NCBI GenBank assembly: GCA_017431685.1
Contig: JAFRKO010000025.1
Coordinates: 51,496-115,495, forward strand
Source of the DNA: Mogibacterium sp.
Lineage (GTDB): Bacteria; Bacillota; Clostridia; Peptostreptococcales; Anaerovoracaceae
Length of the DNA: 64,000 bases
Direction of reading: 5' to 3'
This document shows positions 1-9,209 of this stretch, piece by piece (within the stretch, counting starts at the first letter, position 1; each line of letters starts with the position of its first letter). The notes below the pieces were generated by a model that was not told the origin of the DNA, made no database searches, and was given only the letters and a program-made list of their open reading frames with translations. The position numbers and the translations under genes are program-made.

Positions 1-2
1 AG

Positions 3-530
3 GGAAGCGTGCTCATCATGGCTGCTCTCGAATCCGCGAGAGGTGTCATCAATGCCATGAGCATCTGCGACTCGTCGGAGAGACTCTTCGGAATCGCCCT
101 TTCGGGAGGAGATTATTCCAAGGACCTCCAGGTGCCGATTTCAGGAACCGGTGTAGAGTTCATGGGAGCCAGACAGCACATGGTAATAGCGGCAAGAGCA
201 GCAAAGGTGCAGTGCTTCGATACGGTATGGACTAACCTGGACGATATGGAAGGTTTCAGAAAGGAAGTCGAAGTCATTCATGCGATGGGTTTTGACGGCA
301 AATCCATAGTCAATCCGCGTCAGATCCCGGTCGTTCATGAGATCTACACGCCAAGCGAAAAGTCGGTCATCTTCGCAGAGAAGGTCATCAAGGAGATCGA
401 AACCAAGAAAGCTCAGGGTATAGGAGTTTTCACGGTGGACGGCAAGATGATAGACATAGCGTTCTACGACGGCGCGAAGAGAACCATAGCTCTGGCCAAG
501 GCATCAGGTGTATACAAGGGGGATCTGTAG
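3..530 (+). CDS. citE: Citrate lyase beta subunit (citryl-CoA lyase), C-terminal part
   Basis: The reading frame is already open at the left edge, so only the last 175 residues are seen; the family is about 290-300 residues, so roughly 120 are missing. The beta subunit cleaves citryl-ACP to oxaloacetate and acetyl-ACP in the cytoplasmic citrate lyase complex. Visible family features are the ALESARG segment, the GGDYSKDL stretch (FGAEDY-like in relatives) and the KSIVNPRQI segment near the C-terminus, as in CitE and HpcH aldolases. A GTG at 9 is in frame but is not a credible start because conserved sequence lies on both sides of it. citF starts one base after the stop codon, which is the usual cit gene order. 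The gamma (ACP) subunit citD is expected just outside the window. Confidence 0.9.
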   Translation, partial: GSVLIMAALESARGVINAMSICDSSERLFGIALSGGDYSKDLQVPISGTGVEFMGARQHMVIAARAAKVQCFDTVWTNLDDMEGFRKEVEVIHAMGFDGKSIVNPRQIPVVHEIYTPSEKSVIFAEKVIKEIETKKAQGIGVFTVDGKMIDIAFYDGAKRTIALAKASGVYKGDL

Positions 531-531
531 C

Positions 532-2082
532 ATGAAAAACGCAGTAGGAAGAGAGATCCCGGAAGAGATAATCGAGATCACCGGGAAAGAGCCTTTTCAG
601 GGTAACTATTACCGTGACGACAAGCCGATCAAACTGCACGGACCTACAATACGTCCGGTAATGAACAACCAGAAATCCAAACTGGTAGCGAATATCAGGG
701 AAGCTCTTGAGAAGTGTGAAGCGCACGATGGAATGACGGTTTCGTTCCACCATCACTTCCGCGAGGGAGACCTGATAGTCAATATGGTGATGAAAGAGAT
801 CCACGATATGGGTCTCAAAGATATAAGAATTTGCGCATCCTCGCTCGGCAAGGCGCACAGCGCGCTCGTACCGATGATCGAGGACGGCACTATCACGAAC
901 ATCGAATCCTCAGGTGTAAGAGGCGGCATCGGTGAGGCTATTTCGAAGGGCAAGCTGAAGGGACTGGCTATAATGCGTTCGCACGGCGGACGTGTAAGAT
1001 CGATAGCGACAGGCGAGAGCCACATCGACATCGCTTTCATAGGCGCGCCGACTGCTGACGATTACGGAAACCTGAGAGGTATCGGCGGCAAGGCGGACTG
1101 CGGCGTACTGAGCTATGCCATCGTCGACGGCAACCACGCCGATCACTGCGTGGCTATCACAGACTGCCTGGTTCCGTACCCTAACTTCCCGGCTCACATA
1201 TCACAGACAAAGGTAGACTATGTGTGCGTTGTCGATGAGATAGGCATACCGTCAAAGATCGCGACAGGTGCCGCAAAGCCGACGACCGATCAGAGAAAAC
1301 TGCTTATGGCGCAGTACTGCACCGATGTAGTAGTAAATACACCTTGGTTCAAGGACGGCTTCTCTTATCAGACGGGTGTAGGCGGAGCATCGATCGCTTC
1401 GACACAGTACCTCGCAGACATCATGAGGGAGCGCAACATACGCATGGGCTTCGGCGTCGGAGGACTTACAAAGGCAATGTGCAAGCTCCTCGAGGACGGC
1501 ATGGCAGATGTCATGCTCGACGTACAGGATTTCGACCTCGACGCGGTCAGGAGCCTTAAGAACGTAAACCATCACAGAATACCGGCTGCTGTTTACGCGA
1601 ATCCTCTCAACAAGGGCGCTGTCGTAAACAAACTCGACTACGTAGTGCTGGCATCGCTCGAGGTGGATGTGCACTTCAACTGCAATGTAGTTGTAGGATC
1701 TGACGGCATGATCACCGGCGCGCAGGGAGGACACCCTGATACAGCGCAGGGAGCAAAGTGCGCGATAGTCATATGTCCGCTGCTTCAGGGCAGGATCCCG
1801 GCTATCTGCACCGACGTCACGACTGTCACAACACCTGGTGAGAGTATCGACGTTGTCGTTACAGACTATGGAGTAGCAGTCAATCCGGCAAGACAGGATA
1901 TTCTGAAGGCTCTCAAAGAAGCGAACTGTGTACCGCTTAAGACTATCGAGGAACTTCGTGACATAGCCTACTCAATAGTCGGCGAACCTGACAAAGTTGA
2001 GTTCGAGGACAGGATAGTAGGAATCATCGAAGCCCGTGACGGCACCATCATGGATGTTGTAAGACAGATAAAGGAAATTTAG
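532..2082 (+). CDS. citF: Citrate lyase alpha subunit (citrate:acetyl-ACP transferase)
   Basis: 516 residues, the usual CitF length. The alpha subunit exchanges acetyl for citryl on the ACP prosthetic group, the first half-reaction of citrate lyase. The CoA-transferase-like fold is recognisable from the HHHFREGD segment near residue 75, RSHGGRVRSI near 155, GAPTADDYGN near 180 and the glycine-rich GAQGGHPDTAQGAK near 405. The ATG at 532 is chosen because AAGGGGG sits about 9 bases upstream; an in-frame ATG at 508 lies inside the end of citE and has no such site. The gene is tightly coupled to citE, and an isocitrate dehydrogenase gene follows 27 bases later. Confidence 0.95.
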   Translation: MKNAVGREIPEEIIEITGKEPFQGNYYRDDKPIKLHGPTIRPVMNNQKSKLVANIREALEKCEAHDGMTVSFHHHFREGDLIVNMVMKEIHDMGLKDIRICASSLGKAHSALVPMIEDGTITNIESSGVRGGIGEAISKGKLKGLAIMRSHGGRVRSIATGESHIDIAFIGAPTADDYGNLRGIGGKADCGVLSYAIVDGNHADHCVAITDCLVPYPNFPAHISQTKVDYVCVVDEIGIPSKIATGAAKPTTDQRKLLMAQYCTDVVVNTPWFKDGFSYQTGVGGASIASTQYLADIMRERNIRMGFGVGGLTKAMCKLLEDGMADVMLDVQDFDLDAVRSLKNVNHHRIPAAVYANPLNKGAVVNKLDYVVLASLEVDVHFNCNVVVGSDGMITGAQGGHPDTAQGAKCAIVICPLLQGRIPAICTDVTTVTTPGESIDVVVTDYGVAVNPARQDILKALKEANCVPLKTIEELRDIAYSIVGEPDKVEFEDRIVGIIEARDGTIMDVVRQIKEI

Positions 2083-2109
2083 GATCCGGGAGATAAATAA
2101 GGAGAAAAA

Positions 2110-3321
2110 ATGGAAAAGATCAGAATGACCACCCCTATCGTCGAGATGGACGGGGATGAGATGACAAGGATACTCTGGAAAATGATAAAGGATGAGCTCA
2201 TCCTGCCTTTCGTAGACCTCAAAACTGAATACTACGACCTCGGACTTCCTGTCCGTGATGAGACGGGCGATCAGATCACAAAAGACGCCGGAGAAGCGAT
2301 CAAGAAGTATGGCGTAGGCGTAAAGTGCGCTACCATCACACCGAATGCTCAGCGTATGACAGAGTACAATCTGCACGAGATGTGGAAGAGCCCGAACGGC
2401 ACCATCCGTGCGATCCTTGACGGCACGGTGTTCCGTGCGCCTATCACTATCGATGGCATCAAGCCTGTAGTACGCAACTGGAAAAAACCTATCACCGTTG
2501 CCCGTCACGCCTACGGCGACCTCTACAAGGGAACTGAATACCGCGTTCCTGAGAAGGGCAAGGCAGAGCTCGTGTTCACGGGTGAAAACGGAGCTGAGTA
2601 CCGTGAGACAGTCTATGACTTCGAGTGCCCGGGCATTCTGCAGAGCATCTATAACAAGGACTCCTCAATCGAGTCGTTTGCTCATTCGTGCTTCAAATAC
2701 GCAGTGGAGACAAAGCAGGATCTCTGGTTCTCTGCAAAGGATACGATCTCGAAAAAGTACGACATGCACTTCCGCAACGTGTTCCAGAAGGTTTACGATG
2801 AGTGCTATAAGGAGAAGTTCGATGAGCTCGGTCTCACATACTTCTACACACTGATCGACGACGCCATTGCGCGTGTTATCCGCAGCGAAGGCGGTTTCAT
2901 ATGGGCTCTCAAGAACTACGACGGTGATGTCATGAGCGATATGGTATCCACTGCGTTCGGTTCGCTCGCAATGATGACATCCGTGCTCTGCAGTCCTGAC
3001 GGCAAGTTCGAGTATGAAGCTGCTCACGGCACAGTGACACGTCACTATTACAAATACCTGAACGGCGAAGAGACATCGACCAACCCGATGGCTACCATCT
3101 TTGCATGGAGCGGCGCTCTCAGAAAGCGCGGGGAGATGGACGGACTCGAAGATCTGCAGGCATTCGGAGATAAACTCGAGGAAGCATGCATTGATACATT
3201 AAATGACGGTATCATGACCAAGGACCTGGTCGGACTCGTAGAAGGCATGGAGGCTAAGGCTGTCCTCACAAAGGACTTCATCGCGGCTATACGCGAGCGC
3301 CTTGAGGAAAAACTTAAATAA
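2110..3321 (+). CDS. icd: NADP-dependent isocitrate dehydrogenase
   Basis: 403 residues, resembling the homodimeric class shared with eukaryotic cytosolic and mitochondrial enzymes rather than the E. coli class. It interconverts isocitrate and 2-oxoglutarate plus CO2 with NADP(H). Recognisable segments are [13 protein letters not shown] at the N-terminus, the substrate-binding [16 protein letters not shown] region near 97-112, the metal and substrate residues of [10 protein letters not shown] and NYDGDVMSD, and the cofactor-binding [13 protein letters not shown] near 305. AAGGAG stands just before the ATG. Being co-directional and 27 bases after citF, it is probably in the citrate lyase transcript, so citrate or glutamate metabolism is the likely context. 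A terminator follows it. Confidence 0.95.
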   Translation: MEKIRMTTPIVEMDGDEMTRILWKMIKDELILPFVDLKTEYYDLGLPVRDETGDQITKDAGEAIKKYGVGVKCATITPNAQRMTEYNLHEMWKSPNGTIRAILDGTVFRAPITIDGIKPVVRNWKKPITVARHAYGDLYKGTEYRVPEKGKAELVFTGENGAEYRETVYDFECPGILQSIYNKDSSIESFAHSCFKYAVETKQDLWFSAKDTISKKYDMHFRNVFQKVYDECYKEKFDELGLTYFYTLIDDAIARVIRSEGGFIWALKNYDGDVMSDMVSTAFGSLAMMTSVLCSPDGKFEYEAAHGTVTRHYYKYLNGEETSTNPMATIFAWSGALRKRGEMDGLEDLQAFGDKLEEACIDTLNDGIMTKDLVGLVEGMEAKAVLTKDFIAAIRERLEEKLK

Positions 3322-3339
3322 TACACTGTTTTTACAGAT

Positions 3340-3368
3340 CCAGGCAGCATTGTTCTGCCTGGTTTTTC
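3340..3368 (+). terminator. Rho-independent terminator after icd
   Basis: Eight-base arms CCAGGCAG (3340-3347) and CTGCCTGG (3355-3362) with a 7-base loop, followed directly by five T. It closes the citE-citF-icd transcript and separates it from citC. Confidence 0.9.
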
Positions 3369-3428
3369 TTATCCGTGAAAGATTTATCAGCTAGATGGAT
3401 AAAAATTATATGAGAATAAGGCCTGGAT

Positions 3429-3677
3429 AGGACTTTAAAAACTTTTGATAAATAATTCGGACTTATAAATTATATGTTTAGCAATTGCAAGCCGGATTAT
3501 GGTACATATCCATGCAGTCTTCCCCTTGCGGGAGTTTGAGTTGACGATAACAACAAAAGCAAACGTTATTGTTAAGCTGAAATGCTGTATATATTATCAC
3601 GCGGTTGATCTGCTTGCGGGTTTGCTAAATATAGTAAGGTATATTCCTGTTTTTTTATCAAAATTCAGAAAAGTCCT
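3429..3677. repeat. MITE-like palindromic element, copy A
   Basis: A 249-bp non-coding element bounded by 55-bp imperfect terminal inverted repeats: 3429-3483 and the complement of 3623-3677, identical at 36 of 55 positions by hand count. Both ends read AGGACTTT going inward and finish TAGCA. The hexamer CTGGAT stands immediately outside each end (3423-3428 and 3678-3683), which looks like a target-site duplication. Inside is an inverted repeat of half-sites TTGACGATAAC (3541-3551) and GTTATTGTTAA (3565-3575) with a 13-base spacer. A second diverged copy lies at 19955-20181. The element fills the citC upstream region (3370-3744), where I see no convincing gene; a TTGATA-N17-AATTAT promoter-like sequence lies inside its left arm. 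Confidence 0.75.
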
Positions 3678-3744
3678 CTGGATGAGCTCTGACTCACTGA
3701 TCACATGTGAATACTAAAGGGACACATTAAATATTACATCAACT

Positions 3745-4704
3745 ATGGGAATTTCAATCTACAACACACCTCTGTCTGAACGGCAGCATAAGGAATATCA
3801 GAGCCTTCTTGAGTCGTGCGGTCTGCGTGATGAAGGTGATGCGGATATAGTAGCGCTGATGACTGAAGACGGCGATCTTATTGCGTGCGGGGCTCTGGCA
3901 GGGCATACGGTAAAACAGCTCGCTGTCGACTCTGACGCGGAAGGCCAGGGTGCGATGGCTGCTGTCCTTTCCGCCCTGATATCTGAAGCGTACGCCAGAG
4001 GCCTCCAAAGGCTCTTTCTGTGCACAAAACCGGAGAACCTGCGCATGTTCAGGTCAATGGGGTTCCATACGGTGATTGAAACGCCAGATGCTGTGCTGCT
4101 CGAGAACAGAAAGGGCGGCCTGGAAAGATTTCTGGAGTCCATTCCGAAGTATGACGGAATATGCGGAGCCGTGGTCTGCAACTGCGATCCTTTCACCCTG
4201 GGACACCGCCACCTGATCGAATATGCCGCCTCGCACTGCGATAACCTGTATGTTTTCGCAGTATCCGAGAAGGGCTCGATGTTCAGCCCGGAGGAGCGGC
4301 TCGGGATGATCAGAAAGGGAACGGCAGACATAGAGAGCTGCCACGTATTCGAAAGTGACCTTTATCTTATATCGCGCGCTACTTTCCCTGCGTATTTTAT
4401 AAGGGAAGAGTCCCGCGCCGATCTGGTGAAGTCAGATCTCGACATAGAGCTGTTCTGCAAGCGCATAGCTCCTGCGCTGAACATAAGCATACGTTTTGCC
4501 GGTGAGGAGCCTTTCTCTCCTGTTACCCGCGCTTACAACGAGCGGATGAAGGAACTGCTGCCCGCGAATGGCATCGCTTTTGAAGAGATACCGCGCCTGT
4601 CGGAGATCAGTGCGGGCAAGGTGAGAAGTCTTATAAAAGACGGTGAGTTTGAGAAGATCAGAGAGATGGTACCGGAAAGCACCTATGAAGTCATACAGCG
4701 TTGA
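3745..4704 (+). CDS. citC: [Citrate (pro-3S)-lyase] ligase
   Basis: 319 residues. The enzyme acetylates the thiol of the citrate lyase prosthetic group with ATP and acetate, switching the lyase on. It has the expected two-part layout: a GNAT-like N-terminal third (residues about 1-125, with KQLAVDSDAEGQG) and a nucleotidyltransferase domain with the ATP-binding NCDPFTLGHRHLIE motif near 148-161 and a SAGKVRS motif near 290. No good Shine-Dalgarno sequence precedes the ATG; the nearest, AAAGGGAC, ends about 22 bases upstream. The start rests on N-terminal family similarity. It overlaps the next gene by 20 bases and is separated from the citE-citF-icd group by the palindromic element. Confidence 0.93.
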   Translation: MGISIYNTPLSERQHKEYQSLLESCGLRDEGDADIVALMTEDGDLIACGALAGHTVKQLAVDSDAEGQGAMAAVLSALISEAYARGLQRLFLCTKPENLRMFRSMGFHTVIETPDAVLLENRKGGLERFLESIPKYDGICGAVVCNCDPFTLGHRHLIEYAASHCDNLYVFAVSEKGSMFSPEERLGMIRKGTADIESCHVFESDLYLISRATFPAYFIREESRADLVKSDLDIELFCKRIAPALNISIRFAGEEPFSPVTRAYNERMKELLPANGIAFEEIPRLSEISAGKVRSLIKDGEFEKIREMVPESTYEVIQR

Positions 4705-6007
4705 TCTTGAACAGATGCTAGAAGCCCGCGAAAGACGGGTCGTGATACAGAATAAGATGCTCGAAGACGCCGGCACGGGGCAGTGCCTTGTTTGTCTTAC
4801 AATGAACATCGCTGGTGATGTTAAGCGCACCCCTATGACGCGCATGCTCTTCAATGCCGGAGCAGAAGAGATGAATTCGCTCGGCTTCAGGATCCTTAAG
4901 GAGTTCTCTCTCGATGAAGTGACCGGAAGCGAAGCCTTCTGGCTGATCGATGAAGAGGGGGCGCAGGTGAAAGCGATGCTCGAGAAGGTGGAGGACTCAT
5001 TCTCCGCTGCAAGGCTCTATGACTTTGATGTGATAGTGCCGGGCGGGAGCAAGCTCTCAAGAGCGGAAGGCAGGCGCTGTCTTATCTGCGATACCTACGC
5101 TGCGGAGTGCGCGAGGAGCAGGAGGCACGGCCTCGAAGAAGTGAAGAGGGCGACAGCTGATCTGCTCAGAGGATTCTGCGCCGGAAAGCTGTCCAAAGCC
5201 GCGCATGACTCCCTCCTGGACGAGCTGTATACGACTCCGAAACCGGGACTTGTAGACATGAACAATAACGGCGCCCATTCAGATATGGACGTTCCTTTAT
5301 TTGAGAAAAGTGCGGATGCGCTCGCTTCGTACTTTGAGGATGCCGCGCTGCTGGGAATGGACCGCTGCGGCATCGCTGTGCTGCGCGAGCGCGGCATAAA
5401 AGCCGAAAAAGAGATGTTCGCTGCTACGGGCGGCGTCAATACCCATAAGGGCCTTATATATTCTATGGGTCTGCTGCTCGCCGGTATGGGCAGGGCCCTT
5501 ATTGAAGGAGGTTCGTGTGTAAGCCACGCGGCTGATCTGGCCTGTGAGGACGCTGAGATCAGGCTCAGGGAAACGCTTGCTGCTCCGGTCACCAACGGAG
5601 GGGCAGTATACAAAACATACGGTGCAAGAGGTGCTACGGGGGAAGCCGCAGCGGGGTTCCCTGACGCGCTGTACTGCATGGAGCGTCTCGCTTTTTATAG
5701 AGATAACGGCTGCGATGAGCCCGCTGCTCTTGCGCTCTGCGACTCCATGGCTTCGCTCGAAGACACTAATCTGCTTCACCGCGGAGGCAGGGAAGGCCTC
5801 GGATTTGTGATGCATGAGGCTGCGCGTATATCCGGGATGCCTGCCGGTGAACGCATCGAAGCGCTGAAAGTACTGGACGGGGAGCTGATAAGCCGCAGCC
5901 TGTCGCCGGGTGGCAGCGCAGACATGCTCGCGCTGGCATTTCTGCTGGACAGATGGCAGACGCTCAGCGCTGATCTGTTTGCTGATGGAAGGGAGGAACG
6001 AATATGA
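4685..6007 (+). CDS. citXG: Fused holo-citrate lyase synthase / triphosphoribosyl-dephospho-CoA synthase
   Basis: 440 residues combining two maturation enzymes. The CitX-like N-terminal part (about 1-160) transfers the prosthetic group to the lyase ACP; it shows the REFSLD-like region (here KEFSLDEVTGSEAFWLID) and RRCLICD near 150. The CitG-like C-terminal part (about 165-440) makes 2'-(5''-triphosphoribosyl)-3'-dephospho-CoA from ATP and dephospho-CoA; it shows TTPKPGLVDMNNNGAHSDMD near 200-220 and GGVNTHKG near 255. The ATG at 4685, inside the end of citC, gives a normal CitX N-terminus; an upstream in-frame start at 4643 would only add residues from inside citC. Its stop overlaps the LysR start (ATGA), indicating translational coupling. 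Confidence 0.9.
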   Translation: MKSYSVDLEQMLEARERRVVIQNKMLEDAGTGQCLVCLTMNIAGDVKRTPMTRMLFNAGAEEMNSLGFRILKEFSLDEVTGSEAFWLIDEEGAQVKAMLEKVEDSFSAARLYDFDVIVPGGSKLSRAEGRRCLICDTYAAECARSRRHGLEEVKRATADLLRGFCAGKLSKAAHDSLLDELYTTPKPGLVDMNNNGAHSDMDVPLFEKSADALASYFEDAALLGMDRCGIAVLRERGIKAEKEMFAATGGVNTHKGLIYSMGLLLAGMGRALIEGGSCVSHAADLACEDAEIRLRETLAAPVTNGGAVYKTYGARGATGEAAAGFPDALYCMERLAFYRDNGCDEPAALALCDSMASLEDTNLLHRGGREGLGFVMHEAARISGMPAGERIEALKVLDGELISRSLSPGGSADMLALAFLLDRWQTLSADLFADGREERI

Positions 6008-6903
6008 CGCTTCAGGAGCTAAGATACTTTTGTGTTACGGCCGAGGTGCTCCACTACACGCGTGCGTCGCGCCTCCTTTATATATCACAGCCAAGTCTGA
6101 GCTATGCGCTTAACAAGCTTGAGCAGGAGCTGGGGGTGCCGCTGTTTGAGAAGAACGGCAAAAGAGTGACCCTTACCAAATACGGAGAGGAGTTTCTTCC
6201 GTATGCGAAGAGAGCTCTTGCTGAGCTTTCTGAAGGCACTGAGCGCCTGAGAGAAATGAAAGTCCCTTCATCGGGAGGGATCAGCATGGGATATATCTAC
6301 AGCGTAAGTTTCTCCGCTCTGCCTGAATTCGTAAACAGATTTTACATGCATCAGGGAAATGAGCAGATCGCTTTCCGCTTCCGCCAGGGAAAGGCGGGGG
6401 AACTCATAGAGCAGCTCCTGAACGGATCGCTTGATCTTCTCATCGCCGGAAAGCCTGAACTGACTTCCATCGATTACATCCCGATCTACCGCCAGGAGCT
6501 TTATCTGATAGTTCCTGCCACACACCGCCTCGCGGATGCCGAGTCGGTCACTCTGTCGGATATAGCCGGGGAATACTTCATTTCGCTGAACCATGAGACA
6601 CTGACTTATCATCAGCTTGAGAAAGAATTCAGAAAGGCTGAATTTGAGCCGAACACGATAATCGAGGCGGACGAATACAGTTCCATTGCAGCATCGGTAT
6701 CCATGGGTGCCGGAGTGGCAATAATGCCGATACTTCCGATACTCGACAGTTTTAACGTCAAGAGGATTCCGTTTGCGGACTCGACCATGTACAGAGATAT
6801 CTGTGTGCTGAGATCATCATCACAGGAGATGAGCCCGGAAGTGCAGAGTGTCTGGGATCTTGCAAAACATATTTCATATGAACCCGGAAACGGAGTAGAA
6901 TAG
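6004..6903 (+). CDS. LysR-family transcriptional regulator
   Basis: 299 residues, the normal LysR length. The winged helix-turn-helix occupies residues 1-60 (LQELRYFCVTAEVLHYTRAS, then SQPSLSYALNKLEQELGVPLF), and a periplasmic-binding-protein-like co-inducer domain fills about 90-290. The start overlaps the citXG stop, with GGGAGG about 10 bases upstream. Position in the cit cluster suggests that it controls citrate or glutamine genes, comparable to LysR-type CitR regulators, but the effector cannot be read from sequence. Glutaminase starts 20 bases downstream, so the regulator lies within the set of genes it may control. Confidence 0.92.
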   Translation: MTLQELRYFCVTAEVLHYTRASRLLYISQPSLSYALNKLEQELGVPLFEKNGKRVTLTKYGEEFLPYAKRALAELSEGTERLREMKVPSSGGISMGYIYSVSFSALPEFVNRFYMHQGNEQIAFRFRQGKAGELIEQLLNGSLDLLIAGKPELTSIDYIPIYRQELYLIVPATHRLADAESVTLSDIAGEYFISLNHETLTYHQLEKEFRKAEFEPNTIIEADEYSSIAASVSMGAGVAIMPILPILDSFNVKRIPFADSTMYRDICVLRSSSQEMSPEVQSVWDLAKHISYEPGNGVE

Positions 6904-6922
6904 AAGCAGAAAGGGGGTAGCC

Positions 6923-7981
6923 ATGGCTGAGATCAATAATAAAGGACCGGAAGAAAACCTGGTAATAGACAAGCAATACAAGCTGCAGGAAAGATCCAAG
7001 GCGATAGAGATAATAAAGAGAGGCATGGATCTTGCAAGAGAAGAGATCCCTAAGGGTAAGGTCGCCACATACATACCTGAGCTGGGAAAGGTGGATCCCC
7101 ACCAGCTCGGAATAGTGATAAACCCGATCAGAGGCGAAAAGATCAGCATGGGTGACTATGATGTCAGGTTCACCATGCAGTCAGTGTGCAAGGTCATAAT
7201 GCTGATAGTGGCTCTTGAATTATGTGGTCGAAAGGAAGTGTTCGCTAAGGTGGGCATGGAGCCGTCAGGTGAAGCGTTCGATTCGCTGGTGGAGCTTGAT
7301 GTAAGCAATTCCAAGCCATATAACCCGCTCATCAACTCAGGCGGGCTCGCGCTCTGCGGACTGCTTCTGCCGGAGCTGTCGTTCCAGGATATTCTGAGAT
7401 TCAGCAGGAACATCTGCTCAGATCCGGAAATAGAGCTGAATGAAGCGGTCTATGAATCGGAGATGAAGACCTGCTCACGAAATCGTTCCATAGCGTATCT
7501 TCTCCAGAGCAAAGGAATCCTGAATAAAGACGTTGAGGATACATTAAGATTTTATACAAAAATGTGCTCAATGAGCGCCACGGCAGATTCACTCTCCAAC
7601 CTTGGAGTGATACTGGCTAATGACGGTGTCTGCGGCGACACCGGAAAAAGATTCATGTCTTCTAGAACCGCCCGCATCGCAAAAACACTGATGCTGACCT
7701 GCGGTATGTATGACGGATCCGGATCGTTTGCCATCAAAGTAGGAATCCCTACCAAGTCGGGAGTCGGCGGCGGACTGCTGTCAGTATCAGATAAACGTGC
7801 AGGCATCGGTGTGTTCGGACCTGCACTCGATACCCAGGGCAACAGCATTGCGGGATGCAAACTGCTCAGGGAGATCTCAAATGAGCTCAGACTCAACCTG
7901 TTCTATGATCCTGAATGGAACAGAGAAGACGAAGAAGAAAACGAGCTGATCAAAGGAATCAGAGAATCCCACGTGATCTGA
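6923..7981 (+). CDS. glsA: Glutaminase
   Basis: 352 residues; the family is usually about 310, and the excess is an N-terminal leader of some 30-40 residues rich in charged groups. It hydrolyses L-glutamine to glutamate and ammonia in the cytoplasm. The serine-lysine dyad motif FTMQSVCKV (SxxK) is near residue 83, followed by NPLINSGG near 133, the family tyrosine and asparagine region, and KSGVGGG near 275. AAAGGGGG precedes the ATG. Its place between a LysR gene and an aldo/keto reductase in the citrate cluster suggests glutamine to glutamate to 2-oxoglutarate as a feed into isocitrate dehydrogenase. Confidence 0.93.
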   Translation: MAEINNKGPEENLVIDKQYKLQERSKAIEIIKRGMDLAREEIPKGKVATYIPELGKVDPHQLGIVINPIRGEKISMGDYDVRFTMQSVCKVIMLIVALELCGRKEVFAKVGMEPSGEAFDSLVELDVSNSKPYNPLINSGGLALCGLLLPELSFQDILRFSRNICSDPEIELNEAVYESEMKTCSRNRSIAYLLQSKGILNKDVEDTLRFYTKMCSMSATADSLSNLGVILANDGVCGDTGKRFMSSRTARIAKTLMLTCGMYDGSGSFAIKVGIPTKSGVGGGLLSVSDKRAGIGVFGPALDTQGNSIAGCKLLREISNELRLNLFYDPEWNREDEEENELIKGIRESHVI

Positions 7982-7997
7982 TTGGAAGGGGAAAATT

Positions 7998-9152
7998 ATG
8001 GGTAACAGAGCATTCAAAGAAAACAAAAAACATTTAGCTTTCGGCATGATGAGACTGCCGATGGTCGACGGAAAGATTGACAACGGGCAGGTCTGCAGAA
8101 TGGTGGACCTGTTCCTCGAGAGAGGCTTCAACTACTTCGATACCGCTCACGGATATCATGACGGACTGAGCGAGATCGCCGTAAAGGAATGCCTCACCTC
8201 AAGACATGACCGCAGTGAGTACGTCCTGACCGATAAACTCACGGATGAGTACTTCAAATGTGAGGAGGATATCAGACCGCTGATTGATTCACAGCTCGAG
8301 GCGTGCGGAGTTGAGTATTTCGACTTCCTCCTGATGCATGCACAGAACGCAAAGAACTTTGAGTTCTTCAAGCAGTGCCGCGCATACGATACAGCATTCG
8401 ATCTGAAGGCAGAGGGCAAGGTGCGCCACGTGGGACTTTCATTTCACGACAAGGCAGAAGTGCTCGATCGCATTCTTACTGAATATCCTGACGTAGAGAT
8501 AGTTCAGATACAGTTCAACTATCTCGACTATGAGAGCGTCTCCGTAGAGAGCCGCAAGGTCTATGAGGTATGCCGCAAGCATAACAAGCCTGTGCTCGTG
8601 ATGGAGCCTGTAAGAGGCGGAAATCTTGTCAATCTGCCTGAAGCGGCGCAGAAAGTGTTCGACGATCTCAGAGCAGAGACGGGATCTGACTGCAGCAACG
8701 CAGGCTATGCTCTCAGGTTTGCTGCCGGATTCGACGGAATGGAGATGGTGCTCTCCGGCATGAGCAACATGGAGCAGATGGAAGATAATCTTAAGACTTT
8801 CAGCTGCTGCGACGGAGACTTTGCTCCTCTCACTGACAGAGAACGTGAGGCTGTCGACAAGGTTGCGGAAGTGTTTGGCTCTCTCGGAGCTATCCCGTGC
8901 ACACAGTGCAGATACTGCGTCGAGGAGAACCACTGCCCGATGGAGATAAAGATACCGAATCTGTTCTCCTGCTATAACAGCGAAGTCCTTTTCGGCAGGA
9001 ACAACCCGTGGAGCACTTATGAAGCCATTATTGAGGGAGGCAGCGGAAAGCCGGGTGACTGCATCGAATGCGGCATGTGCGAGGGAGTCTGCCCTCAGCA
9101 TCTTGAAATAAGAGAGCTCCTTAAAACAGTGGCTGAAAAGTTCGGATCCTGA
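7998..9152 (+). CDS. Aldo/keto reductase with C-terminal 4Fe-4S ferredoxin domain
   Basis: 384 residues. Residues about 1-290 form an aldo/keto reductase barrel (GMMRLPM, FDTAHGYHDGLSE with the catalytic Asp/Tyr, KAEGKVRHVGLSFHD). The C-terminal 90 residues carry two cysteine clusters, CTQCRYCVEENHCP near 304 and CIECGMCEGVCPQ near 355, typical of 4Fe-4S binding. This architecture is the common predicted oxidoreductase group of anaerobes, whose substrate is unknown. GGAAGGGG precedes the ATG. It follows glutaminase by 16 bases, so it is co-transcribed. No terminator is visible after it before the riboswitch promoter. Confidence 0.88.
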   Translation: MGNRAFKENKKHLAFGMMRLPMVDGKIDNGQVCRMVDLFLERGFNYFDTAHGYHDGLSEIAVKECLTSRHDRSEYVLTDKLTDEYFKCEEDIRPLIDSQLEACGVEYFDFLLMHAQNAKNFEFFKQCRAYDTAFDLKAEGKVRHVGLSFHDKAEVLDRILTEYPDVEIVQIQFNYLDYESVSVESRKVYEVCRKHNKPVLVMEPVRGGNLVNLPEAAQKVFDDLRAETGSDCSNAGYALRFAAGFDGMEMVLSGMSNMEQMEDNLKTFSCCDGDFAPLTDREREAVDKVAEVFGSLGAIPCTQCRYCVEENHCPMEIKIPNLFSCYNSEVLFGRNNPWSTYEAIIEGGSGKPGDCIECGMCEGVCPQHLEIRELLKTVAEKFGS

Positions 9153-9209
9153 AAGACAGAGAGACCTTTATAAATCGCAAATAAGCGCAGCTTGTATCTG
9201 ATTAAAGTG

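Noticed and set aside
3499..3717. 72-codon open frame in the citC upstream region
   Set aside because: It lies almost entirely inside the palindromic element, has no ribosome site and no recognisable protein features.
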